NCBI GenBank assembly: GCA_965370715.1
Contig: CBDUVQ010000057.1
Location: 1 to 5,973 of the forward strand
DNA: 5,973 nucleotides
Source: JAFCBV01 sp965370715
GTDB lineage: Archaea; EX4484-52; B79-G9
Reading direction: 5' to 3'
In this document: positions 1 to 5,171 of the stretch, in pieces
Numbering within the stretch: the stretch's first letter is position 1
Layout of the letters: every line of letters starts with the position of its first letter
Made by a program: the position numbers and the translations under genes
The notes under the pieces: generated by a model
The model's database searches: none
The model's input: only the letters and a program-made list of their open reading frames with translations
Told to the model about the DNA's origin: nothing

Positions 1-807
1 GCAAAATTTGTTCTTGGGAGTGTGCTTGACACAGATGCAGTCTGCTGTGCAGTCTGGGTAATGGATCTTGTTTATCACATGGCAGCCAATCTTGATGAAA
101 GCGACCCGGATATGTACGGCACCAATGTTGTTGGAACCAAAAATGTTGTTGATGCATGCCAGAAGTATAAAGTAAAGAGAATGATTTTTTCAAGCTCAAT
201 CGGCGTTCTGGGATACACTGATACGCCTGCAACGGAACAAATGCCGTACAATCCGTCAACCCGTTACGAGAAAAGCAAGGCAGATGCGGAAAAAGTCGTT
301 CGCAGAGGCGAGGTTCCTTTCACAATAATGCGCATGACAATAATACTTGGTTCAAACAGATTCTGGGAACAGATTTTTCGTGCTGCTGAAAAAAATTACC
401 CTCTAATAGGCTCTGGCAGCAACTTCTGGCACATTGTATATGTTGATGACGCAGTGCAGGCGCTGGTTCTTGCCCTCTGCAAAAAGGCAGAAAACCAGAT
501 ATACAACATCGCAAACAGTGATCCGCACACTTACAAAGAGACCTACTTCGCAATTTGCGATGCTCTGAAAATAGCGCGCCCTAAAAAGCATGTGCCGCTC
601 TGGCTTGCGAACATTGGCGCACTCATGCACGAGACAAAGTGCAGGCTCAGAAGAAAAAGACCCAATGTGACAAAGATGCGCGCGAGTATAGCGCGCCTTG
701 TCAGGAATCGAATTGTGTGCACAGATAAGGCTGAAAAGGAACTTGGATATAAGCCGAAGTACGGGCTTGAAAAAGGGATTGAAGCCACAGTGAAAACTCT
801 GGGGTAA
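1..807 (+). CDS. NAD-dependent epimerase/dehydratase (extended SDR), 5' truncated by window
   Basis: The reading frame is open from base 1, so the gene starts outside the window. The Rossmann glycine-rich NAD(P)-binding motif is missing for that reason, not through mutation. Visible from base 1 of the fragment are: the strand carrying VYHMAAN near codons 25-31; the typical YGTNVVGTKNVVDAC helix; FSSSIGVLG, which carries the catalytic-site serine; and the Tyr-x3-Lys pair at codons 89 and 93 (YEKSK). FTIMRMTIILG and the HIVYVDDAVQA segment are usual for extended SDRs acting on nucleotide sugars or 3-beta-HSD-like substrates. A basic stretch near codons 215-225 and a C-terminal GYKPKYGLEKGI motif finish it. 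The family is clear. The substrate (UDP-sugar, dTDP-sugar or isoprenoid/steroid-like) cannot be chosen. A valine codon GTG at 22 is internal, not the start. It ends with TAA 45 bases before the next gene, which has its own promoter. Confidence 0.88.
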   Translation, partial: AKFVLGSVLDTDAVCCAVWVMDLVYHMAANLDESDPDMYGTNVVGTKNVVDACQKYKVKRMIFSSSIGVLGYTDTPATEQMPYNPSTRYEKSKADAEKVVRRGEVPFTIMRMTIILGSNRFWEQIFRAAEKNYPLIGSGSNFWHIVYVDDAVQALVLALCKKAENQIYNIANSDPHTYKETYFAICDALKIARPKKHVPLWLANIGALMHETKCRLRRKRPNVTKMRASIARLVRNRIVCTDKAEKELGYKPKYGLEKGIEATVKTLG

Positions 808-822
808 AAGCCTGTTCAATAA

Positions 823-830
823 ACATATAA
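823..830 (+). promoter_or_regulatory. TATA box of the CorA gene, leaderless spacing
   Basis: ACATATAA is centred about 26 bases before the ATG at 853, and no ribosome-binding site lies between them. This is the geometry of an archaeal TATA box serving a leaderless transcript that starts at or next to the start codon. Confidence 0.6.
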
Positions 831-852
831 CTTCTTCTTTCCAAAACATGTT

Positions 853-1773
853 ATGCTTTCTATATACAAAAAGACAATCAAGGACACAGAGTTTCGGAAA
901 CTTGATTCTCTTGAAATAGGCTCCTGGGTGTCTGTAGTTGACCCGACAAAAAAAGAGATAAAATATCTTACAGAGAATCTTGGGCTTGACGAAAAGAATG
1001 TTCTGGACGCCCTTGACGAATACGAGGTTCCGCGAATAGAAAAAGACAAAGACGCGGCATATGTACTAATAAAAGTGCCTGTCGAAAGCAAGGGAATCAT
1101 ATCAACAATTCCTATTGCTATTTTTATGACTGACAGACATATCCTGACAATCACAAAACAGGACAACAAAGTTCTCCAGAGCATTATGGAGAAGAATGCG
1201 AAACTGTACACAACACAGAAAATAAATTTGTTGATACAGATCTTCCTTCTTGCAAGTGATGTGTACGAAAATTATCTCAAGCAGATATCAAAGGAAATTT
1301 ACATACGAAAGACAAAAATAACAGAGCTTTCAAACAAAGACATAGTTAACCTGATAAAGTATGAGGAGCTTTTGAACCAGTTCATATCATCCTTTTTGCC
1401 AATGGCAAATATATTCGAGAAGATTCTTGACGGGAAATACCTTCCTCTTTACAAGCAGGACAAGGACCTCATAGAGGATCTACTTGTAAACAGCAGGCAG
1501 ACACTGGATCTTTGCAGGACAAATATGAAAACTGTCGTAAATATCCGGGAAGCGTACTCAACAGTCCTTTCAAACAACCTTAATAAGATAATACGATTTC
1601 TGACTGTATTCACCATACTTCTTGCGGTTCCGACAACAATATCGAGTTTGTATGGAATGAATGTTACACTGCCGATGCAGAATAACCCGCTGGCATTTGT
1701 ATACATCTTTGCTATGATTTTTGTGCTCACTGTTCTTCTTGTGCTCTTTTTCCTGAAAAAGAAATGGCTTTAA
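853..1773 (+). CDS. corA: CorA family Mg2+/divalent cation channel
   Basis: A 306-residue protein of usual CorA length. The N-terminal two thirds form a soluble alpha/beta cytoplasmic domain followed by long charged helices. Two C-terminal membrane segments lie at about residues 246-266 and 280-300. The signature GMN is at residues 268-270 in the context YGMN, right after the pore helix with its conserved proline (LAVPTTISS). The short loop PMQNNPLAF and the basic KKKWL tail also fit. CorA proteins form pentameric channels that admit Mg2+, and sometimes Co2+ or Ni2+, down the membrane potential. The classical MPE sequence after GMN is replaced by a MQNNP loop, which I read as a CorA subtype, not damage. 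The ATG at 853 is chosen because it sits at leaderless distance from the TATA box; the ATG at 848 is out of frame. The convergent MgtC-family gene reinforces a magnesium role. ZntB-like zinc transport is a less likely alternative. Confidence 0.93.
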   Translation: MLSIYKKTIKDTEFRKLDSLEIGSWVSVVDPTKKEIKYLTENLGLDEKNVLDALDEYEVPRIEKDKDAAYVLIKVPVESKGIISTIPIAIFMTDRHILTITKQDNKVLQSIMEKNAKLYTTQKINLLIQIFLLASDVYENYLKQISKEIYIRKTKITELSNKDIVNLIKYEELLNQFISSFLPMANIFEKILDGKYLPLYKQDKDLIEDLLVNSRQTLDLCRTNMKTVVNIREAYSTVLSNNLNKIIRFLTVFTILLAVPTTISSLYGMNVTLPMQNNPLAFVYIFAMIFVLTVLLVLFFLKKKWL

Positions 1774-1863
1774 GTCAGTAAACTATTGAATTATATCGGC
1801 AGCACACTGGCAAGAGCCATACCATAAACCTTCTATGAACCACTAACTTCATTTTCTTGCACT

Positions 1864-1888
1864 GCTAAAAACGCTCGCGTTTTACAGC
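1864..1888. terminator. Hairpin between convergent genes, possible bidirectional terminator
   Basis: AAAACGC (1868-1874) pairs with GCGTTTT (1877-1883) across a two-base loop. An outer GCT/AGC stem flanks a small internal loop. The A and T arms supply a T-run on either strand. A second stem, CGAAATT (1920-1926) with AATTTCG (1934-1940), lies further on, and a T5 run is at 1907-1911. The 196-base gap between the convergent corA and mgtC genes holds no convincing gene, so transcription arrest is the simplest role. Confidence 0.4.
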
Positions 1889-1955
1889 TCAAAAATTTCT
1901 GCGGACTTTTTATGGTTTCCGAAATTTATTAAGAATTTCGTACATTCTCTAAACC

Positions 1956-1962
1956 AAAAAAA
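1956..1962 (-). terminator. T-run after the MgtC gene
   Basis: Seven A on the plus strand give TTTTTTT on the minus strand, eight bases past the TGA of the MgtC-family gene. Archaeal RNA polymerase commonly stops at such T-runs without needing a hairpin. Confidence 0.45.
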
Positions 1963-1969
1963 TGCGAAT

Positions 1970-2401
1970 TCAACGCGTCCAACCAGTGCCTTTCTTCATT
2001 CGAAATGTATAGAACATAATCATTGTGCCGACAAACGCAACCAAATAAAATCCAAGCCCTATAACGCAGCCGATTAGTGCGTTCGCCCATATGCTTGCGG
2101 CAGTGGTTATGCCTGAAATCTTTCCGCCGCTGGTCATTATCTGACCTGCGCCAAGAAATCCAATTCCTGTGATGACTGCTGCAATCGCTCGCGCGCCGGA
2201 GTCTGCGGCAGGAAATGCTGTCATGGCTACAGCAACCACCATGGTTGTTGATACACAAACAATTATGTGCGTTCTCATGCCCGCGGACTTTCTCATTCTC
2301 TGCCGTTCCATGCCGATAATAAGACCCATTACGAGGGCGAATAAGACCTTGAACAATATTACTAGGTCTGCCCTGAAATAAAAAAGAATATTTTCTAACA
2401 T
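1970..2401 (-). CDS. MgtC/SapB family membrane protein
   Basis: A 143-residue hydrophobic protein corresponding to the N-terminal membrane domain of the MgtC/SapB family, without the C-terminal ACT-like domain of longer members. Diagnostic motifs run in order: GLIIGMERQ (about 26-34), AGMRTH (40-45), the GIGFLGAG segment (79-86) preceded by a conserved arginine (R71) and D67, and SGITTAASIWANALIG (about 96-111). Four or five membrane helices are apparent. Family members have been linked to growth or survival in low Mg2+ and to modulation of the F-type ATPase in pathogens; their biochemical activity is not settled and they are not proven transporters. A cytoplasmic-membrane protein with a role in Mg2+ or cation homeostasis is the reasonable call. 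The ATG at 2401 is favoured by a TATA box at leaderless distance. It is convergent with corA and downstream of the hydrolase gene on the same strand. Confidence 0.9.
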   Translation of the reverse strand: MLENILFYFRADLVILFKVLFALVMGLIIGMERQRMRKSAGMRTHIIVCVSTTMVVAVAMTAFPAADSGARAIAAVITGIGFLGAGQIMTSGGKISGITTAASIWANALIGCVIGLGFYLVAFVGTMIMFYTFRMKKGTGWTR

Positions 2402-2424
2402 AGAGACATACCTTTATAGTGCAG

Positions 2425-2432
2425 TTTTATAT
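2425..2432 (-). promoter_or_regulatory. TATA box of the MgtC-family gene
   Basis: On the minus strand this reads ATATAAAA, centred about 27 bases before the ATG at 2401 with no ribosome site between them. The gene therefore probably has its own leaderless promoter and does not depend on readthrough from the hydrolase gene, which ends at 2475. Confidence 0.6.
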
Positions 2433-2474
2433 GCTTTTTGCGCGTTTCTGATGTTTTTAGTAATTGTATTGAAT

Positions 2475-3389
2475 TCAGCGCAAATTTCCAAAAATATTGC
2501 TTAATTCTTCTAAAAGCGGTGCCCTCATCTCCTCGCAAAGCCCGTGGCACGTTGAATTTACCTCAATGAATCGCTTGGGCTTGTTAGCATAATAATATGT
2601 TGATTTTGCCATGCTAAGCGGCACCATTTCATCGTGCTCTGCATGCACTAAAACAACATTCCGGGGCGAGATGCGCCCTACATACGAGTCAGGGTCAATT
2701 GATGTATAAAAGCGCGCAACACTCTTATCATCAAACATCTGCTTACCAGAACCATAACCAGATGTGCTGACGCCGATAAGGAACTTTGCGCGCGGCTCAA
2801 GTGCTGCGGCAATGATTGCAAACCTGCCGCCCATGCTTTCGCCGTAGAAACCGATTTTTTCTTTATTTATGCCCTCGTGTTCTGCCAGTATATCGAATGC
2901 GCGCAATGCATCAAAGACCATCAAGTGCGACACAGGCTCGGCTCCATTCATATATGAAGCATATTCTGCATCCATGCCTGTTATGCCGCCTTGTGTCTCG
3001 CCTCCGTTGCCGCGCGCATCAAGCGTCAGGGTTGCAATGCCGTTATTCTGAAAAAACTCTGCAATTCTTTGCTGGCCCTCTTTTGTAACGAGTGCTCCCG
3101 GGAGCATAACCATTGCAGGCACTTTTGAGCCTGTTTTCGGCACGCGAAGGAGCGCGTAAATGGTTTCACTTTTGCTGTCATAAATTATTTTTGAGAGCGT
3201 GAAATCTGTGGTGTCATTCAGGATAATTTCTTCATATTGAACAACGCCTCTGTCTTCAGGATAAGAAAACGTGCCGTCTGGCGCAACCGACCACTCGTGA
3301 ATGGGCTTTTCTGCAGAAAGAAAATAGTATGCTCCTGCGATAACAAGGATGGCGATGATAAGTGCAGAAAAAGTTTTGTGTTTTTTCAT
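2475..3389 (-). CDS. Membrane-anchored or secreted alpha/beta hydrolase (prolyl oligopeptidase/dienelactone hydrolase-like)
   Basis: From the ATG at 3389 the protein has 304 residues. MKKHK followed by a hydrophobic stretch (SALIIAILVIAGAYYFL) is an N-terminal signal anchor or signal peptide, so the catalytic domain probably lies outside the membrane. The alpha/beta-hydrolase core shows strand-loop AMVMLPGAL (oxyanion region), TLTLDARGNGGE, and the nucleophile elbow GESMGG with Ser185. The acid loop HAEHDEMVP carries Asp253, and CHG carries His282. The triad is complete and in the usual order. This sequence type matches peptidase-S9-like or dienelactone-hydrolase-like esterases and acyl-peptide hydrolases; the substrate is unknown. 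An in-frame ATG at 3401 (adding MCAF) and a TTG at 3410 are possible starts. I prefer 3389 because the protein then opens with a normal KK-type signal sequence, but no ribosome site decides it. Confidence 0.85.
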   Translation of the reverse strand: MKKHKTFSALIIAILVIAGAYYFLSAEKPIHEWSVAPDGTFSYPEDRGVVQYEEIILNDTTDFTLSKIIYDSKSETIYALLRVPKTGSKVPAMVMLPGALVTKEGQQRIAEFFQNNGIATLTLDARGNGGETQGGITGMDAEYASYMNGAEPVSHLMVFDALRAFDILAEHEGINKEKIGFYGESMGGRFAIIAAALEPRAKFLIGVSTSGYGSGKQMFDDKSVARFYTSIDPDSYVGRISPRNVVLVHAEHDEMVPLSMAKSTYYYANKPKRFIEVNSTCHGLCEEMRAPLLEELSNIFGNLR

Positions 3390-3452
3390 GAAAGCACACA
3401 TAGGTATCAAAAAATGCGCTTGTCAATACAAACGCTGTAAATAATTTCGTTT

Positions 3453-3460
3453 TATTTAAA
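3453..3460 (-). promoter_or_regulatory. Possible TATA box of the hydrolase gene
   Basis: The minus strand reads TTTAAATA, a good archaeal TATA sequence, but centred 55 bases from the ATG at 3401 and 67 from that at 3389. Transcription would start near 3430 and leave a leader of 30-40 bases lacking a recognisable ribosome site. The assignment is weaker than for the leaderless genes. Confidence 0.35.
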
Positions 3461-3469
3461 GTATTTATT

Positions 3470-3793
3470 TTAACTGGACTGACTTTCTAATTGAGGAGTA
3501 TCCACACATAATTTTTTACCTGTCTTTGGATGATACCAAATCGTGCCGGGTTGGGATCCGATTATTTTCAATGCAGGTGCGCGGACATAGTCATCATTTA
3601 GCAAAGATTCAGCTATTTCCGGATGTTTACCCGCCAGCCAAAGTATGCCTTTATTGGTTAGTGTTAGAAGATCGATATCAGCTCCATAGGTTCTGGTGCC
3701 AATAGTTCCTTTTGTGGTTTTAGCTAAATCAACCAATGTTTCCGGTAATACGTCTTCATTTCGATAATCAAAGTCGCCTAGTGAATAGACCAT
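3470..3793 (-). CDS. Hypothetical protein, atypical codon use
   Basis: About 107 residues from the ATG at 3793. I do not recognise the family. The protein is soluble in appearance, with no membrane segment or signal peptide. It is acidic near the start (LGDFDYRNEDVLPETLVDL), has a central DIDLLTLTNKGILWLAGKHPEIAESLL segment that looks helical, and ends with GTIWYHPKTGKKLCVDTP. The single cysteine and WYHP do not form an obvious metal site. The ATG is chosen because GGGGTGG (3805-3799 on the minus strand) lies five bases before it and can pair with the 16S tail using G-U wobble. The GTG at 3802 overlaps that site. Eleven of fourteen leucines use TTA, TTG or CTA, whereas neighbouring genes favour CTT, CTG and CTC. 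This suggests recent acquisition. That it is a real gene is supported by its length, start site and clean intergenic flanks; its function is unknown. Confidence 0.6.
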   Translation of the reverse strand: MVYSLGDFDYRNEDVLPETLVDLAKTTKGTIGTRTYGADIDLLTLTNKGILWLAGKHPEIAESLLNDDYVRAPALKIIGSQPGTIWYHPKTGKKLCVDTPQLESQSS

Positions 3794-3798
3794 GTATG

Positions 3799-3805
3799 CC
3801 ACCCC
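3799..3805 (-). promoter_or_regulatory. Ribosome-binding site deciding the start of the 107-residue hypothetical gene
   Basis: GGGGTGG on the minus strand, followed by CATAC and the ATG at 3793. It differs from GAGGTGA only at positions where G-U pairing replaces A-U. It favours 3793 over the GTG at 3802 as the start. Confidence 0.4.
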
Positions 3806-3822
3806 ACCACATTTATGTTAAT

Positions 3823-3880
3823 ATTGGTATTGGTAATTATTAAAATTTGCCTGCGCCGCACCAATTCTTTGCCAATAATT
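3823..3880. repeat. ATTGGT/ACCAAT repeats in the divergent promoter region
   Basis: ATTGGT occurs twice in tandem (3823-3834). Its inverse ACCAAT occurs at 3860-3865, with a one-mismatch copy GCCAAT at 3871-3876. AATTATT (3835-3841) also has an inverse AATAATT at 3874-3880. The region lies between the divergent 107-residue hypothetical gene and the nucleotide-binding protein gene, where shared operators are common. A role in regulation is inference only. Confidence 0.35.
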
Positions 3881-3929
3881 TTATTATCCTTCATACGCCC
3901 TGCAGCTTGCTGCGGTTGGGTTCTTCACT

Positions 3930-3937
3930 CTTAAAAG
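3930..3937 (+). promoter_or_regulatory. TATA box of the TIGR00725-like gene
   Basis: CTTAAAAG is centred about 25 bases before the ATG at 3959, with no ribosome site between: the leaderless arrangement seen for other first genes here. A small perfect hairpin, GCAGC-TT-GCTGC at 3902-3913, lies about 17 bases upstream of the box and could be an operator. Confidence 0.55.
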
Positions 3938-3958
3938 CATTTAGGTTTAATAATTTCT

Positions 3959-4477
3959 ATGACCCCCCGCAAAAAAATAATCGCTGTAATAGGCCACGAC
4001 CTTCATGCAAAAGAGGAGCACAGGATTGCAGCTGAAAAAGTCGGGCGCGAGATTGCGAAACGAGGCGCGATACTTCTCTGCGGTGGCAGGGGTGCTGTTC
4101 CTCTCGCTGCAGCAAGAGGGGCTGAAAAAGAAGGCGGCATTTCAGTTGGAATACTTCCGGACAGCAAAAAAAAGGATGTGCCTGCGTGCATCACAATACC
4201 AATCATGACAGGAATCGGGTTTGCGCGAAACCAGGTAATTGCGCACACTGCTAACGCAGTCATTGCCGTCGGTGGCGCAATCGGAACCTTTACAGAGGCA
4301 GCATATTCTTATTTTGACAACAAGCCCGTGATTGTCCTTGAGACTGTTGAAGGCATTCTTAATGACAAGGTTGGAAAATATCTTGACAATAAAAAGATTG
4401 TGAAACTCATTGGCGCCAAAACACCTGAAGAAGCTGTTGAGATTGCTCTGAATGAGTGCGTCAAAAAAGAGGACTAA
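3959..4477 (+). CDS. TIGR00725/LOG-like Rossmann-fold nucleotide-binding protein
   Basis: A 172-residue protein of the DprA/Smf- and LOG-related superfamily, family TIGR00725. The sequence opens with a beta strand KKIIAVIG. At residues 41-45 comes CGGRG, which with the following PLAAARGAEKEGG forms the phosphate-binding turn. MTGIGFARNQVIAHTANAVIAVGG then leads to GGAIGTFTE at 105-113, the counterpart of the PGGxGTxxE signature of LOG phosphoribohydrolases. The arginine and glutamate expected for nucleotide handling (R90, E113) are present. LOG enzymes release cytokinin-type bases or AMP ribose phosphate; for TIGR00725 proteins no firm reaction is established, so nucleotide or nucleoside-monophosphate binding is as far as the call goes. 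The gene appears to stand alone, with its own leaderless promoter. The older label 'lysine decarboxylase' for such proteins is not supported. Confidence 0.87.
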   Translation: MTPRKKIIAVIGHDLHAKEEHRIAAEKVGREIAKRGAILLCGGRGAVPLAAARGAEKEGGISVGILPDSKKKDVPACITIPIMTGIGFARNQVIAHTANAVIAVGGAIGTFTEAAYSYFDNKPVIVLETVEGILNDKVGKYLDNKKIVKLIGAKTPEEAVEIALNECVKKED

Positions 4478-4547
4478 TTACGCAAAAGCTGTTTTAAGAC
4501 AGGCGAGCACGAAGAATCTACTGCGACAACTACAGAGACATTGCCTC

Positions 4548-4555
4548 CTTATATG
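4548..4555 (+). promoter_or_regulatory. Probable TATA box of the cassette
   Basis: CTTATATG preceded by a C-rich segment. It predicts transcription starting near 4577-4578 and a leader of about 107 bases before the ATG at 4685, in keeping with the presence of a ribosome site there. Weaker A/T-rich alternatives exist nearer the gene. Confidence 0.45.
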
Positions 4556-4560
4556 TTTTC

Positions 4561-4572
4561 AACAGCGCTGTT
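4561..4572. promoter_or_regulatory. Perfect 12-bp palindrome AACAGCGCTGTT at the promoter
   Basis: The two halves are exact reverse complements. It sits between the TATA-like box and the predicted transcription start and overlaps the first GTTTCA repeat. That is where archaeal repressors usually bind to block polymerase, so it is a candidate dimer operator. Confidence 0.45.
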
Positions 4573-4638
4573 TCATAATACATACAGCTTGTTTCACTTT
4601 TCTCAAGACGGTTTCATGCAGGCATAACTCTTGTTTCA
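4570..4638 (+). repeat. Four phased GTTTCA direct repeats
   Basis: GTTTCA is found at 4570-4575, 4591-4596, 4611-4616 and 4633-4638, at steps of 21, 20 and 22 bases, close to two helical turns. The following base alternates T, C, T, C. Copies two and four extend to the identical ten-mer CTTGTTTCAC. Sites on one face of the helix suggest cooperative binding of a regulator; the winged-helix protein of the same cassette is a natural candidate, by inference only. Confidence 0.55.
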
Positions 4639-4671
4639 CCCAAGTAAATGTAGCGCGAATACGCGAATTAT

Positions 4672-4679
4672 GAGGTGAT
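4672..4679 (+). promoter_or_regulatory. Strong Shine-Dalgarno site for the secreted protein gene
   Basis: GAGGTGAT is an exact complement of the archaeal 16S rRNA tail, and five bases separate it from the ATG at 4685. It fixes this start and shows that the transcript has a leader, unlike corA and dph6. Confidence 0.75.
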
Positions 4680-4684
4680 ATAAA

Positions 4685-5044
4685 ATGCAAAAGAAACATG
4701 CGGTCTTTGCACTGGTTGCGCTGGCGTCTTTTGGCGCGATATTCGGCGTTGCATCCGCATACCAATGGAAAGGACAAAGCGGAGGAGAGTTTTCTGAAAC
4801 ACATAATGAACTTAGGCCGCTTATGGAAAGCGGAACCTATGAGGAATTTACTGCACTCAGGGAAAGCTATGACCACAACTTCATGCCCTGGATAGAAAAC
4901 GAAGAAGACTTTGCACTTGCACAACAGACACATGAGCGCATGGAGCAGAACCGCGAACAAAGAGGTACTGGCGGCAAGATGCACATGCGTGGCGCAGGCA
5001 TGGGTATGCATGCAGGATGCCAGATGGCAGGAGGGGCATCATGA
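4685..5044 (+). CDS. Small secreted protein with Met/His-rich C-terminus
   Basis: A 119-residue protein. MQKK plus a hydrophobic core to about residue 22 and the site ASA|Y at 23-26 make a clear cleavable signal peptide, so the mature protein is outside the cytoplasmic membrane. Residues 38-92 are highly charged and helical (NELRPLMESGTYEEFTALRE, then ENEEDFALAQQTHERMEQNR). This pattern recalls small envelope proteins with CpxP/Spy-like or DUF-type helical repeats; that resemblance is impressionistic. The tail from 99 to 114 concentrates M99, H100, M101, M106, M108, H109, C112 and M114 among glycines, which looks like a soft-metal (copper/silver) binding segment. The start is fixed by the strong ribosome site. 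Its stop overlaps the ATG of a 13-codon mini-ORF (ATGA). It is the first gene of a cassette with a SHOCT protein and a membrane winged-helix protein. Function is unproven; an extracytoplasmic metal or stress sensor/chaperone is the inference. Confidence 0.75.
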   Translation: MQKKHAVFALVALASFGAIFGVASAYQWKGQSGGEFSETHNELRPLMESGTYEEFTALRESYDHNFMPWIENEEDFALAQQTHERMEQNREQRGTGGKMHMRGAGMGMHAGCQMAGGAS

Positions 5045-5082
5045 AACCTTTATTAGACCCCGCCCTAAAGGACGGGGTTTAA
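5029..5082 (+). other. Orphan ribosome site with a 13-codon mini-ORF (possible displaced gene start)
   Basis: AGGAGG (5029-5034) precedes an ATG at 5041 that overlaps the previous stop as ATGA, the classic arrangement for translational coupling. The frame reads MKPLLDPALKDGV and stops at 5080-5082, inside the first hairpin of a palindromic element. The signals are too good for so short a product. Most likely this was once the start of the next gene and the element's arrival cut it off. A translated leader peptide is the alternative. Confidence 0.45.
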
Positions 5083-5145
5083 TTGGTTCGGTTTCAAGCT
5101 TTCCAACCGGCAACTCCGCCCTGAAGGGCGGAGTTTCAACGGTTG
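5053..5145. mobile_element. Double-hairpin element resembling IS200/IS605 ends (PATE/MITE-like)
   Basis: The first stem pairs 5053-5066 with 5069-5082; the core is CCCCGCCCT facing AGGACGGGG, with one C-A mismatch and one G-T wobble. The second stem is perfect: AACTCCGCCCT (5112-5122) with AGGGCGGAGTT (5125-5135). An outer CAACCG/CGGTTG pair (5104-5109, 5140-5145) encloses it. TCAA follows directly at 5136-5139, as at right ends cut by HUH TnpA transposases. GC-rich hairpins of this CCCCGTCC/GGGCGGGG type are usual at ends of archaeal IS200/IS605 elements. No tnpA or tnpB is present, so it would be a non-autonomous derivative. It lies between two genes of one cassette. Exact borders are uncertain, since this family leaves no target duplication. 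Plain terminator or mRNA-processing hairpins are the alternative. Confidence 0.55.
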
Positions 5146-5171
5146 TAAATAAGCCCCTCTTTTTATTTTTT
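5104..5171 (+). terminator. Hairpin plus T-rich tract, possible intra-operon terminator
   Basis: The strong second hairpin (to 5145) is followed by the T-rich tract CTCTTTTTATTTTTT at 5157-5171. In RNA this could stop or weaken transcription between the secreted-protein gene and the SHOCT gene, letting the two be expressed at different levels. Confidence 0.4.

Larger units (their letters stand above)
4478..4684. other. Gene-free 207-base regulatory region before the secreted-protein cassette
   Basis: No convincing coding region, tRNA or known RNA is seen. Open frames here lack start signals and overlap the neighbouring genes out of phase. The stretch holds a TATA-like box, a perfect 12-bp palindrome, four phased GTTTCA repeats, a short tandem CGCGAAT repeat (4654-4660 and 4662-4668) and, at its end, a very strong ribosome site. 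Confidence 0.6.

Noticed and set aside
1..807. Epimerase gene as a pseudogene lacking its NAD-binding motif
   Set aside because: The frame is open to the window edge, so the missing N-terminus is a matter of window placement; the remaining motifs are intact.
816..1211. Minus-strand open frame opposite the corA start
   Set aside because: It covers the corA promoter and N-terminus; the Ser/Phe-rich product is typical of an antisense shadow of an A/G-rich coding strand.
3390..3410. TTG at 3410 or ATG at 3401 as the start of the hydrolase
   Set aside because: TTG is a rare start without supporting signals; ATG 3401 adds MCAF ahead of an otherwise normal KK-type signal sequence. 3401 cannot be firmly excluded.
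4570..4638. GTTTCA repeats as a CRISPR array
   Set aside because: The repeated unit is only 6-10 bases with spacers of about 11-15, far shorter than CRISPR repeats and spacers, and no cas gene is present.
4452..4673. Plus-strand open frame in the regulatory region
   Set aside because: It begins inside the preceding gene out of phase, has no ribosome site or promoter spacing, and its product resembles no protein. The direct repeats explain the stretch better.
4559..5011. Long minus-strand open frame opposite the secreted-protein gene
   Set aside because: It runs antisense to a gene with a clear signal peptide and perfect ribosome site, has no start signals of its own and gives a Cys/His-rich low-sense protein.
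5053..5145. tRNA or other structured RNA gene at the double hairpin
   Set aside because: No cloverleaf, D/T-loop consensus or anticodon arm fits. The two GC hairpins with tiny loops fit mobile-element ends or terminators instead.
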